Source: an uncultured Bacilli bacterium (GTDB taxonomy: Bacteria; Bacillota_I; Bacilli_A; RF39; UBA660). From it: DNA of 15,144 nucleotides. Positions 6,910 through 13,609 of this stretch are shown here, piece by piece (within the stretch, counting starts at the first letter, position 1; every line of letters begins with the position of its first letter). The translations under genes and the position numbers were made by a program. Under the pieces are notes generated by a model. That model did no database searches, was not told the DNA's origin, and was given only the letters and a program-made list of their open reading frames with translations. The DNA lies in contig CAOOMX010000004.1 in NCBI GenBank assembly GCA_948497845.1, positions 12,026-27,169 on the forward strand. Reading direction: 5' to 3'.

Positions 6910-6942
6910 GTGCTTAAAAGTGTCTAATTAAGGAGGGAAAAT

Positions 6943-8262
6943 ATGAAAAAAATAACATTAGACGTTCAAGAAAAGCCATCAATAGGAAAGTGGATTGTTT
7001 TAGCAATACAACACGTATTTGCTATGTTTGGAGCAACAATACTAGTTCCTATATTGGTGAATGCTGCTGCAGGAGAAGTGGTTCTTACTATACCTGTTGC
7101 TTTAGTTGCATCTGGTATTGGTACATTAATTTATATTCTTTGTACAAAAGGAAAGTCTCCTGTTTATTTAGGAAGCTCATTTGCTTTTATTGCACCTTTA
7201 GCAGCGGCTTATTTAAAAGGTGGTATGGGTGGTGCTATGACAGGTGTTATCGTTGTAGGATTAATCTATATAATCGTTGCATTAATTGTTAAACTAATAG
7301 GAAAGGATTGGATTCATAAGTTATTACCACCAGTAGTTATTGGCCCAATGATTATGATTATTGGATTAGGTCTTGCTCCTAATGCTATCTCACAAATTGG
7401 TATTGCATCTGGTACTCCATTCGAATGGAGGATATTATTAGTTGCTTTTATATCTTTTATAGTAACTGCTATTGTTATGACAAAAGCAAAAGGCTTTTTA
7501 AAAGTTATTCCATTTTTGGTAGGGATCATAACTGGATATATTTCAGCAGTTATTTTAGGTTTAATAGACTTTACTCCAATTGCTGAAGCTAGTTTCTTTA
7601 GTCTTCCAGATTTTGTTTTACCGTTTATTCATTATACACCTAGTTTTTCTGCATTAATTACTATTGCTCCAATTGCTTTAGTAACAATGTGTGAACATAT
7701 AGGGGATCATACTTCATTAAGCAATATTATTGATAAAGATTTGTTAAAAGACCCAGGTCTAGATAAAACTTTATTAGGAGATGGTCTTGCTACTGTTGCT
7801 GCGGGATTAATTGGTGGACCTGCTAATACGACTTATGGAGAAAATACTTCTGTTGTAGGTATGACGAAGGTTGCATCTGTTTGGGTAATAGGTTTAGCGG
7901 CTATTTTTGCTATAGTTATAGGCTTTTTAGGAAAATTTACAGCTTTAGTTTCTACAATTCCAAATGCAGTTTTAGGAGGCGTATCTTTATTGCTATATGG
8001 TTTTATTGCAGTAAATGGTCTTAAGGTTTTAATTAAAAATCAAGTTGATTTTGATCAATCAAAAAATGTAGTTGTTGCTTCTGCAATGCTAGTTTTAGGT
8101 TTAGGAGGAGCCGTTATTTCTATTGTAAGTGGTGATTTATCTATTACTATTTCAGGTATGAGTTTAGCTGCTATTGTAGGGGTTGTACTAAATTTAGTAT
8201 TACCTCAAGAAAAAGAAGTTCTAGACAATGATAATGATAAAAAGAAGGGAAAAAGAAAATGA
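6943..8262 (+). CDS. pyrP: Uracil permease (NCS2 / UraA family)
   Basis: This integral membrane transporter of the nucleobase-cation symporter-2 family imports uracil, probably with protons. It has 439 residues and about 14 hydrophobic segments, the standard size. Diagnostic stretches are AIQHVFAMFGATILVPIL in the first helix, SPVYLGSSFAFIAP in helix 3, the substrate-site segment CEHIGDHTSLSNI (with the key Glu) and GGPANTTYGENTSVVG. The C-terminus is short and Lys-rich. GGAGGG ribosome site. Its TGA overlaps the upp ATG (ATGA), coupling uptake to the first salvage step. A uracil rather than xanthine substrate is supported by the upp neighbour. The operon is probably controlled by the leader terminator. 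Confidence 0.92.
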   Translation: MKKITLDVQEKPSIGKWIVLAIQHVFAMFGATILVPILVNAAAGEVVLTIPVALVASGIGTLIYILCTKGKSPVYLGSSFAFIAPLAAAYLKGGMGGAMTGVIVVGLIYIIVALIVKLIGKDWIHKLLPPVVIGPMIMIIGLGLAPNAISQIGIASGTPFEWRILLVAFISFIVTAIVMTKAKGFLKVIPFLVGIITGYISAVILGLIDFTPIAEASFFSLPDFVLPFIHYTPSFSALITIAPIALVTMCEHIGDHTSLSNIIDKDLLKDPGLDKTLLGDGLATVAAGLIGGPANTTYGENTSVVGMTKVASVWVIGLAAIFAIVIGFLGKFTALVSTIPNAVLGGVSLLLYGFIAVNGLKVLIKNQVDFDQSKNVVVASAMLVLGLGGAVISIVSGDLSITISGMSLAAIVGVVLNLVLPQEKEVLDNDNDKKKGKRK

Positions 8263-8885
8263 GAGCGATTGAATTAAAACACCCTTTAATAGAACATAAA
8301 TTATCTATTTTACGTGATAAAAATACGGGAACTAAAAAGTTTCGCGAATTAATAAAAGAACTTGCTATGTTTCTTTGTTATGAATCATTACGTGATGCTT
8401 CTTTAGAAGACGTAACAGTGGAAACTCCAATGCAGAAAATTGAAACACGTTGTTTAAATGAAGATAAGTATGCTTTTATGCCAATATTAAGAGCTGGACT
8501 TGGTATGGTTGATGGTGTTTTAAGTGTTTTGCCAAATGCTAAAATCGGCCATATTGGAATGTATCGCGATGAAGAAACTTTTGAACCAGTAAATTATTTT
8601 TTTAAAGCTCCTAAGGATTTAGAGCATAGAGAGGTTATTATTATTGATCCTATGTTAGCAACAGGAGGTTCAGCAATTGATGCCATTTCTTTGTTAAAAG
8701 AAAAAGGCGTAAAAAAAATTAAGTTTTTATGTATTATTGCTGCTCCAGAAGGAATAAAGAAAGTTGAAGAAACTTTTCCAGATGTACAAATTTATTGTGC
8801 TGCTATAGATGATCATTTAAATGAATCTAAATATATCGTTCCCGGGTTGGGCGATGCTGGAGATAGAATTTTTGGAACAAAATAA
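8259..8885 (+). CDS. upp: Uracil phosphoribosyltransferase
   Basis: Cytoplasmic enzyme that joins uracil and PRPP to make UMP, the salvage route into pyrimidine nucleotides. At 208 residues it is the typical length. The PRPP-binding loop IIIDPMLATGGSA (127-139) and the uracil-binding C-terminal segment YIVPGLGDAGDRIFGTK (192-208) are both intact, as is ETRCLNED near 62. It overlaps the permease gene by four bases and shares its promoter and leader. A terminator follows directly after its TAA. Confidence 0.97.
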   Translation: MRAIELKHPLIEHKLSILRDKNTGTKKFRELIKELAMFLCYESLRDASLEDVTVETPMQKIETRCLNEDKYAFMPILRAGLGMVDGVLSVLPNAKIGHIGMYRDEETFEPVNYFFKAPKDLEHREVIIIDPMLATGGSAIDAISLLKEKGVKKIKFLCIIAAPEGIKKVEETFPDVQIYCAAIDDHLNESKYIVPGLGDAGDRIFGTK

Positions 8886-8917
8886 AAAGGTGTGAAGTTT
8901 GATTTCACATCTTTTTT
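8886..8917. terminator. Terminator after upp
   Basis: AAGGTGTGAA (8887-8896) pairs with TTCACATCTT (8904-8913, one G-T pair) around a 7-base loop, followed by T8912-T8917. A short A run before the stem may let it also work for the minus-strand collagen-like gene, which stops at 8924. Confidence 0.85.
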
Positions 8918-8923
8918 ATGGTC

Positions 8924-9230
8924 TTATGGTGTAGCTGGTCCAGTAGGTCCTTGTGGAATAGTAAGATTAAGAACGAAATTTGGTGCTGTTCCTGTAATCG
9001 TAGCAGCTGCTTGGCTTCCTGGTGCTCCTGTTGTGACAGTTCCAATTGTTAATGTTGGTGTAGCTCCAGTTGGCCCAGTAGCCCCAGTACTTCCTGTAGG
9101 GCCAGTAGGTCCAGCGATACCTTGAGGTCCTTGTAAGCCAGTAGCTCCAGTACTTCCCGTTGGCCCAGTAGGTCCGGCGATACCTTGAGGTCCTTGTAAA
9201 CCAGTAGCTCCAGTTGCTCCAGTAGGTTCG
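8924..9230 (-). pseudogene. 3' remnant of a collagen-like (GXY repeat) surface protein gene
   Basis: On the minus strand the sequence reads collagen-type triplets (EPTGATGATGLQGPQGIAG, then GPTGPTGSTG repeats), then a C-terminal segment TPTLTIGTVTTGAPGSQAAA and the end LNLTIPQGPTGPATP. GXY proteins with this type of ending are found on Bacillota cell or spore surfaces (compare BclA-type exosporium proteins). Upstream of EPTG the frame continues only into unrelated residues (FLIICVVKHF) and its only start is a TTG next to the recombinase stop. There is no signal peptide, promoter or ribosome site, so the 5' part of the gene has been separated from this end, most simply by insertion of the adjacent recombinase-bearing element. 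Confidence 0.75.
9081..9206 (-). repeat. Two 63-bp tandem repeats coding for GXY triplets
   Basis: Copies at 9081-9143 and 9144-9206 differ at only a few bases; each encodes 21 residues including GATGLQGPQGIAGPTGPTGS. A partial third copy starts at 9207. This is an in-frame coding repeat of the collagen-like region, not a CRISPR array. Confidence 0.85.
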
Positions 9231-9252
9231 AAGTGCTTAACCACACAAATTA
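9222..9252. other. Probable attachment-site junction (att half) between element and collagen-like gene
   Basis: Collagen coding sequence is recognisable up to the codons for PTGAT (about 9213-9227 on the plus strand) and is lost beyond about 9230. The recombinase stop codon is at 9253-9255. Large serine recombinases usually lie at one end of their element, within tens of bases of the attachment site, which fits. The exact crossover dinucleotide cannot be fixed without the other junction. Confidence 0.5.
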
Positions 9253-11331
9253 TTAGAAATTCCAAAATATGTTTATTTCTCTTTTATTGGTCACTTTATT
9301 CACTTTTCCAATTTCTATTTTATCTATAAATTGATTAATTAAAACAGGTGTTAAGTTAGTTATTTGCTTGTATTTTGCAAAAAGATTATCTTTATTTTTA
9401 AATTTGTTTTGTTTTGCTTCTATTATCTTTAACTCATCTTCTATGATTGCTAATCTATCATTTAATTTACTAACATCTTCTTTATATTTTAATCGTAAAG
9501 TAGAAAAATCGTAGTTATCTATAATTCCATTAGTGCGATCCTCATAAAGTTGCTGAAATATACTTTTTTTCTTTTTTATGAGCTTTTGTATATCACATTT
9601 TTCTTTATTAAAACTATCTAATTGATTTGAAAACAAAGTAGAAGCAATTATATCTGTTTTATTTTCTTTTAATCTTCTTAGATCATAGTACTTTTTTAGT
9701 ACTTCATTAATAGAATTAATAACACAATTTTCAAGTTCATCGAGCCTTATAGATTTGTTATTGTTGCAATTGGCCCAGTTGCTACTTTTATCTTTACAGA
9801 TAAGGTATTCAATCTTTTTACTTTCCTTATTATGCTTACTAGTATTTTTAATTAATATATTTCCGCATAGAGCACAATACACCTTCCCGCTAAATATATG
9901 TTTTATACCATTTGATGCTCCAGCTCGACTTCTTTTGTTTAAAGTATTAAGAAGATCCAGCCATTCTTCATCGTTAAATGTTTTTTCTACTGCATTTTTA
10001 CAAATTACATATTGTTCCTTTGGTGCAGGCATACATTTATGATTTTTATAACTAATACGTCTTGTCTTGCCTTGCTCAAGAATCCCATTGTTAAGTGGAT
10101 CTCTTACAACTTCAATAACAGAACGGCCACTCCATTTATATTTTTTTCTTATTTCGTATTCAAAATTAAGCAGAACAGCGGGAGATGAAATAGTTTTAGA
10201 AAATAACTTATATGAATTTTGCTGGCGATTTTCTTTTAAAGTGACTTCTAATTCGAAACCTGTTTCTAATAAACGATCCAATTCTGAATTATAACAAGCT
10301 ATGTAGGTAACTTTATTTGGTATTTTATCGTTAACTTTTACTTGTTTCCATATACCATCAGTAAAAGACAGACTTTCTACTTTGATAGCATCAATATTTG
10401 GAAGTTCTGTCGTAGTATAATATAGTTTTAAATCATCAGCAACAGACCTAACTCTTACCAGAAATTTTGAATTAAAAGTTTTTTCGTTTTTAGTCCCTAA
10501 TACAAAAACAGATATAATATTATTCAAATATAGCTTGTATTTATTATAAAGCGATACTTTAATAATATAATTCCCAGCTTTAGTAATATTAAAAGGGTCT
10601 TGTTTTTTGGAAATAGGTAATTGTAATTTGCACCCATTCATAGCCTTATATTCATAAGGACTAGGAATATTTTTTTCTTCTAATATATTGGCTATTTTAT
10701 CTTGACCATATCCTAACATAATCAGATTTTTTATTTGGTGCTTTACTTGTGCAGCAATTGGATCAATTAACAGATGATTTTTGTTTTTAGGATCCTTCAT
10801 AAAACCGTATTTAGCAAATGATGAAGTACATTCACCATTTTCCCATTTGGTCCTAAAAGTTGCCTTAATATTATCTGAAAGGTCTTCAAGGAACCATTCA
10901 TTTACCAGAGCATTTATTTGTCTGGCCTTTTTATTGCCTTCATTTGAAGTATCAGCATTATCTATTATACTAACAAATCTAACGCCCCATTCAATAAACT
11001 TATTATGAAGATACTTTTCTATTACTTCCATATCTCTTGAAAATCGAGATTGACTTTTACACAAAACAACATCAACTTCGTCATTTTTACACATATTAAT
11101 CATTTTTTCGAAATCAGGTCTATAAGTTCCAGCTCCTGAAAAGTCTTCATCGCAGAAAATACCAACGATTTTCCAATCTGGATGTTTTTTTACCTCTTCT
11201 CGCAACATTAACTCTTGATTCTTAATACTTTCACTAATAGATTCCTTAGTAGGTTTTTCAATATCTTCTTTAGATAATCTTAGATAAAGGGCCACTTTTC
11301 TTATAATAATATCAACGTTATTTTCTTTCAT
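9253..11331 (-). CDS. Large serine recombinase / site-specific integrase
   Basis: 692 residues. The N-terminal resolvase domain (~12-150) has the catalytic Ser20 in YLRLSKED, the FSGAGTYRPDFEKM segment and the conserved arginines in KSQSRFSRD (96 and 99). A recombinase domain follows (KYGFMKDPKNKNHL, GYGQDKIANILEEKNIPSPYEYK). A zinc-ribbon domain has Cys486, 489, 512 and 522 (YCALCG, LIC, NC), then a coiled coil (~565-650) and a short C-terminal strand region. Between ~240 and ~395 there is an extra ~150-residue, beta-rich stretch before the motif KWSGRSVIEVVRDPL, where most relatives have only a short link. I start at ATG 11331 (AAGGAG 10 bases upstream) rather than the TTG at 11352, which overlaps that site. 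It integrates or excises the element by Ser-linked strand exchange. Confidence 0.92.
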   Translation of the reverse strand: MKENNVDIIIRKVALYLRLSKEDIEKPTKESISESIKNQELMLREEVKKHPDWKIVGIFCDEDFSGAGTYRPDFEKMINMCKNDEVDVVLCKSQSRFSRDMEVIEKYLHNKFIEWGVRFVSIIDNADTSNEGNKKARQINALVNEWFLEDLSDNIKATFRTKWENGECTSSFAKYGFMKDPKNKNHLLIDPIAAQVKHQIKNLIMLGYGQDKIANILEEKNIPSPYEYKAMNGCKLQLPISKKQDPFNITKAGNYIIKVSLYNKYKLYLNNIISVFVLGTKNEKTFNSKFLVRVRSVADDLKLYYTTTELPNIDAIKVESLSFTDGIWKQVKVNDKIPNKVTYIACYNSELDRLLETGFELEVTLKENRQQNSYKLFSKTISSPAVLLNFEYEIRKKYKWSGRSVIEVVRDPLNNGILEQGKTRRISYKNHKCMPAPKEQYVICKNAVEKTFNDEEWLDLLNTLNKRSRAGASNGIKHIFSGKVYCALCGNILIKNTSKHNKESKKIEYLICKDKSSNWANCNNNKSIRLDELENCVINSINEVLKKYYDLRRLKENKTDIIASTLFSNQLDSFNKEKCDIQKLIKKKKSIFQQLYEDRTNGIIDNYDFSTLRLKYKEDVSKLNDRLAIIEDELKIIEAKQNKFKNKDNLFAKYKQITNLTPVLINQFIDKIEIGKVNKVTNKREINIFWNF

Positions 11332-11360
11332 ATTAATCAAGCTCCTTACCAATTTAACAG

Positions 11361-11376
11361 AATTCTTTTAAGAATT
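11361..11376. repeat. 16-bp inverted repeat between the small ORF and the recombinase
   Basis: AATTCTT (11361-11367) and AAGAATT (11370-11376) are perfect 7-base arms. It covers the end of the small ORF's stop codon and lies ~14 bases before the recombinase ribosome site (minus strand). There is no T tract, so it is more likely a small mRNA hairpin or protein site than a terminator. Confidence 0.5.
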
Positions 11377-11507
11377 TAGTATTCAAATAAATTTTTTTCA
11401 GTTGAAATTATTACTTTTAAAAGTTTTTGATTAAAAGTATTCTTTATTTCTTCTTCTGATTTATGATTATATTTATGAATTACTACATATTGAATCTTTT
11501 TATTTAT
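11376..11507 (-). CDS. Small 43-residue protein upstream of the recombinase (apparent ATA start)
   Basis: A perfect AAGGAGG ribosome site (minus strand, ending at 11515) is followed after 7 bases by ATA 11507 and a 43-codon frame. The frame reads (M)NKKIQYVVIHKYN, then a helical, charged stretch (SEEEIKNTFNQKLLKVIIST) and ends KNLFEY. The upstream in-frame codons back to a TAA are GGA GGT TAT ATT, so only ATT or ATA could start it. Protein-like composition and the ideal ribosome site support expression. It ends 44 bases before the recombinase ATG, so both are probably in one operon. Small ORFs in this position may help direct the recombinase, but no function is shown. Confidence 0.55.
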   Translation of the reverse strand: MNKKIQYVVIHKYNHKSEEEIKNTFNQKLLKVIISTEKNLFEY

Positions 11508-11530
11508 AATATAACCTCCTTAAATAACGA

Positions 11531-11547
11531 AGAACTATCATAGTTCT
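11531..11547. promoter_or_regulatory. 17-bp palindrome, probable operator
   Basis: AGAACTA-TCA-TAGTTCT is a perfect 7+7 inverted repeat in the divergent intergenic region, 24 bases upstream of the small ORF's ATA start. A second copy of ATAGTTCT lies at 11574-11581, inside AAGAA-TATAG-TTCTT (11568-11582), and TAGTT/AACTA arms occur at 11575-11590. Read on the minus strand the palindrome centre contains TATGAT, which could be a -10, though no convincing -35 is present. It is a natural binding site for the adjacent XRE regulator. Confidence 0.6.
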
Positions 11548-11666
11548 AATTTAATTTATGTAATAAAAAGAATATAGTTCTTTTTAACTAAATTAACTTT
11601 ATTGCTATAAAATTTATTAAATTATTATTTTCCTGGTATTAAAATAATGCTTTCTAATATGGTTAA

Positions 11667-11675
11667 TGATATAAT
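11667..11675 (+). promoter_or_regulatory. Extended -10 promoter for the XRE regulator
   Basis: TGATATAAT at 11667-11675 is a perfect TATAAT with a TG extension; no good -35 is visible 16-18 bases upstream. Predicted start is about 11682, giving a ~26-base leader with GAGGTG (11698-11703) before ATG 11708. Confidence 0.6.
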
Positions 11676-11707
11676 GTTACAAATAGTTAATTTTTTTGAG
11701 GTGTAAT

Positions 11708-12766
11708 ATGAAAGATAATGATTTGGGAAACGTCCTTTTGGAAGCTCGGCAAAAAGCTAAAATTAGTCAATTAGAGTTGGCGAAAAAATTACATATCAGT
11801 CGTCAGTCCATTAGCAATTGGGAAAATAATTATAATGTTCCTGATTTGAATATGTTAAAAAACTTATGTAAAATACTAAATTTAAACTTTGAAAAAGTAA
11901 GAAAAAAGACCTGTTATTATAACAAATTTAATAGAAAGGAAATGAGTAAAGTAGTAATTTTTTTTATAATAGCAATACTGTTATTGATTACAGTTATAAT
12001 TTTATTAATAACTTTTAGAACAAGGCTTAGCGTATATAATATATTTATTGAAGATAATGATACAGTTGCTTTACGTAATGGTGTTTTTGTTGAGTCAAAT
12101 GCCAATTATTATTTCAGCCTAGGAACATTAGAATTATTTGATGATAATATTAATGAATATATGATAAGAATTTATTATAAGACAGAAGATGGTGTAAAAT
12201 TATTAATTGAAAGCAACTATACTGAAAATATTACTATTGATGAATCAAATGGCTATGAAGAATATTTTTGTGATTTATTTGACACAGATAAAGTATATAT
12301 AGATTTAATATCTTTAAAAGATTTAAATGTAACTTCTACATTTAAACTTGAGTTTAAAAAAGTTTTAAAAAATAATAAATTATTTAATATAAAAAGCAGA
12401 AGAATATTTAATAACCAACAAACCGAAGAAATAAACTACAAAAGCTCTTTTTCTATCGAAAATCTATTAAAAAAAGGATATACACAAGAATATAATAAAT
12501 ATAATAAAAAAATTGAAAATGGCAATTTTCAATACGACTTAAACACAAGTACATTATTTTTCTTTAATGAATCAACAAATCTTAAATATAATTTTAAGGA
12601 TGAAATTATAGTAGGGAATGAATACGATTTTAAAAACAAAACATTTATAATTAATTTTACTTTTGATGAAAAATATCAGCAATTAACTTGTTATTCTAAA
12701 TCATGTAACTCTTATATGGATTATGTAAATCTTTTAAAAGAAGAAATTAATTTGATGAATAATTAG
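11708..12766 (+). CDS. Membrane-anchored XRE-family transcriptional regulator
   Basis: 352 residues. Residues ~6-62 form a Cro/C1-type helix-turn-helix domain: LGNVLLEARQKAKISQLELA, then the recognition segment HISRQSISNWENNYNVPDL. A Lys/Arg-rich linker follows and one strong transmembrane helix (about 81-102, VVIFFIIAILLLITVIILLI). The remaining ~250 residues would lie outside the cell; they are beta-rich, Asn/Tyr-rich and match no domain I recognise. This is a one-component sensor design: DNA binding inside, putative sensing outside. ATG 11708 is preferred over the upstream TTG (11696), which overlaps the GAGGTG ribosome site. It diverges from the recombinase operon with a palindrome between them, and faces the exported-protein genes downstream. 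Target and signal are not known. Confidence 0.8.
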   Translation: MKDNDLGNVLLEARQKAKISQLELAKKLHISRQSISNWENNYNVPDLNMLKNLCKILNLNFEKVRKKTCYYNKFNRKEMSKVVIFFIIAILLLITVIILLITFRTRLSVYNIFIEDNDTVALRNGVFVESNANYYFSLGTLELFDDNINEYMIRIYYKTEDGVKLLIESNYTENITIDESNGYEEYFCDLFDTDKVYIDLISLKDLNVTSTFKLEFKKVLKNNKLFNIKSRRIFNNQQTEEINYKSSFSIENLLKKGYTQEYNKYNKKIENGNFQYDLNTSTLFFFNESTNLKYNFKDEIIVGNEYDFKNKTFIINFTFDEKYQQLTCYSKSCNSYMDYVNLLKEEINLMNN

Positions 12767-12779
12767 AAATGCCAACATC

Positions 12780-12819
12780 AAATAGCATTACGCAAGTAAA
12801 ATTTGCTATTCTTTTTTTT
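12780..12819 (+). terminator. Terminator after the XRE regulator
   Basis: AATAGCA (12781-12787) pairs with TGCTATT (12804-12810). An inner hairpin TTAC-GCAA-GTAA (12788-12799, GNRA-type loop) and a 4-base bulge lie between them, followed by T12812-T12819. It separates the regulator from the secreted-protein gene. Confidence 0.8.
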
Positions 12820-12854
12820 GTTTCTATGTTACTCTTAAGTTACTAGGAGTGAAT

Positions 12855-13493
12855 ATGAAAATAATAATCACAATTATTATATTCATGTGTGGTGTCATAA
12901 ATTGTAATGCTATGTCTAACGAAAAGTATTATAAAACGCTTTATGAAAATAATAATTATAAAACAGAAGAGATAACTAAAGAGGGTTATGAAGCAGTTGA
13001 TATTTCAAAAATAAGTACTGAATATATAGAAACTGAATACAAAAAAGTCTCTTTAAATAAATTAGGTCAAACAGTGGAGTTAAATGTAACTTGGAAAAAA
13101 ACTCCAAAGTATAAATCTTATGGCGTAATAGCCATTATGAGTGAAGGCGCTACATTTGATGCCAATTCTTTGGATGGATATCAAAATGCTATTTTAAGTA
13201 GTAGAAACCAGTCAGTGCATTATAATATAGCAACAAAAAATACTAAGATTTTAAGCAATGGAATAGGAATCTCAATGAATTTAATAGATGACGCAATATA
13301 TTATAATTTGTCTCTAAGCATAAGATATACAGGCAAGGGGATAGTTTATGGAAATTATAGACATGCAACCAATAATGTGGCCCTAGATCAATCCTTAAAA
13401 TATTCTTTAAAAAATGGAAGCATAGTTTTCAACACAAACTCATTAAACGATATTTATGATGTAATAAGTCCAATATCTATTAATATTGGTTAA
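12855..13493 (+). CDS. Secreted protein of unknown family
   Basis: 212 residues. An N-terminal signal peptide is clear (KIIITIIIFMCGVINCNA, probable cleavage after Ala19). The mature part has a Tyr/Asn/Glu-rich start (NEKYYKTLYENNNYKTEE), then alternating strands, for example GQTVELNVTWKK, YGVIAIMSEGATFDANSLDG and YYNLSLSIRYTGKG. This suggests a beta-sandwich. I do not recognise the family and see no catalytic motif. ATG 12855 is chosen over GTG 12849 because AGGAG (12845-12849) is spaced correctly only for the ATG. A possible weak promoter (TTGCTA 12803, TATGTT 12825) overlaps the preceding terminator. It lies 116 bases before the protease gene in the same direction, and may be its partner, substrate or inhibitor; that is inference. 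Confidence 0.7.
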   Translation: MKIIITIIIFMCGVINCNAMSNEKYYKTLYENNNYKTEEITKEGYEAVDISKISTEYIETEYKKVSLNKLGQTVELNVTWKKTPKYKSYGVIAIMSEGATFDANSLDGYQNAILSSRNQSVHYNIATKNTKILSNGIGISMNLIDDAIYYNLSLSIRYTGKGIVYGNYRHATNNVALDQSLKYSLKNGSIVFNTNSLNDIYDVISPISINIG

Positions 13494-13512
13494 GGGTTAT
13501 ATTAAAACTTTA

Positions 13513-13539
13513 TATATAAGATTCTGCAGAATTTATATA
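13513..13539. promoter_or_regulatory. Long palindrome upstream of the protease gene
   Basis: TATATAA (13513-13519), the perfect 12-bp palindrome ATTCTGCAGAAT (13521-13532) and TTATATA (13533-13539) form a nearly perfect 27-base inverted repeat with one unpaired G. No T tract follows, so it looks like an operator or RNA hairpin rather than a terminator. A TATAAT lies downstream at 13579-13584. Confidence 0.5.
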
Positions 13540-13578
13540 AATAAGATTGGAAGGTGGTAAATACAGATTAAATGAACT

Positions 13579-13584
13579 TATAAT
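13579..13584 (+). promoter_or_regulatory. Possible -10 element for the protease gene
   Basis: A perfect TATAAT lies 26 bases before the protease ATG, but no -35 or TG extension is convincing at the right distance, so use of an activator or read-through from the upstream gene is possible. Confidence 0.35.
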
Positions 13585-13609
13585 AAAATTGTGTGTTAGG
13601 AGGGAAAAT

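Noticed and set aside
6990..7529. Open frames inside the permease gene (6990-7292 plus strand, 7314-7529 minus strand)
   Set aside because: Out-of-frame shadows of a strongly supported membrane transporter.
8892..9125. Plus-strand open frame rich in Gly, Pro and Val
   Set aside because: It is the antisense shadow of the collagen-like repeat region and begins within the upp terminator.
9081..9206. CRISPR-like regularly spaced repeat
   Set aside because: The 63-bp units are contiguous with no unique spacers and encode in-frame GXY triplets.
9049..9246. Minus-strand Leu-rich frame over the collagen repeats
   Set aside because: A second frame of a tandem repeat; the GXY frame is the one with a recognisable C-terminal domain.
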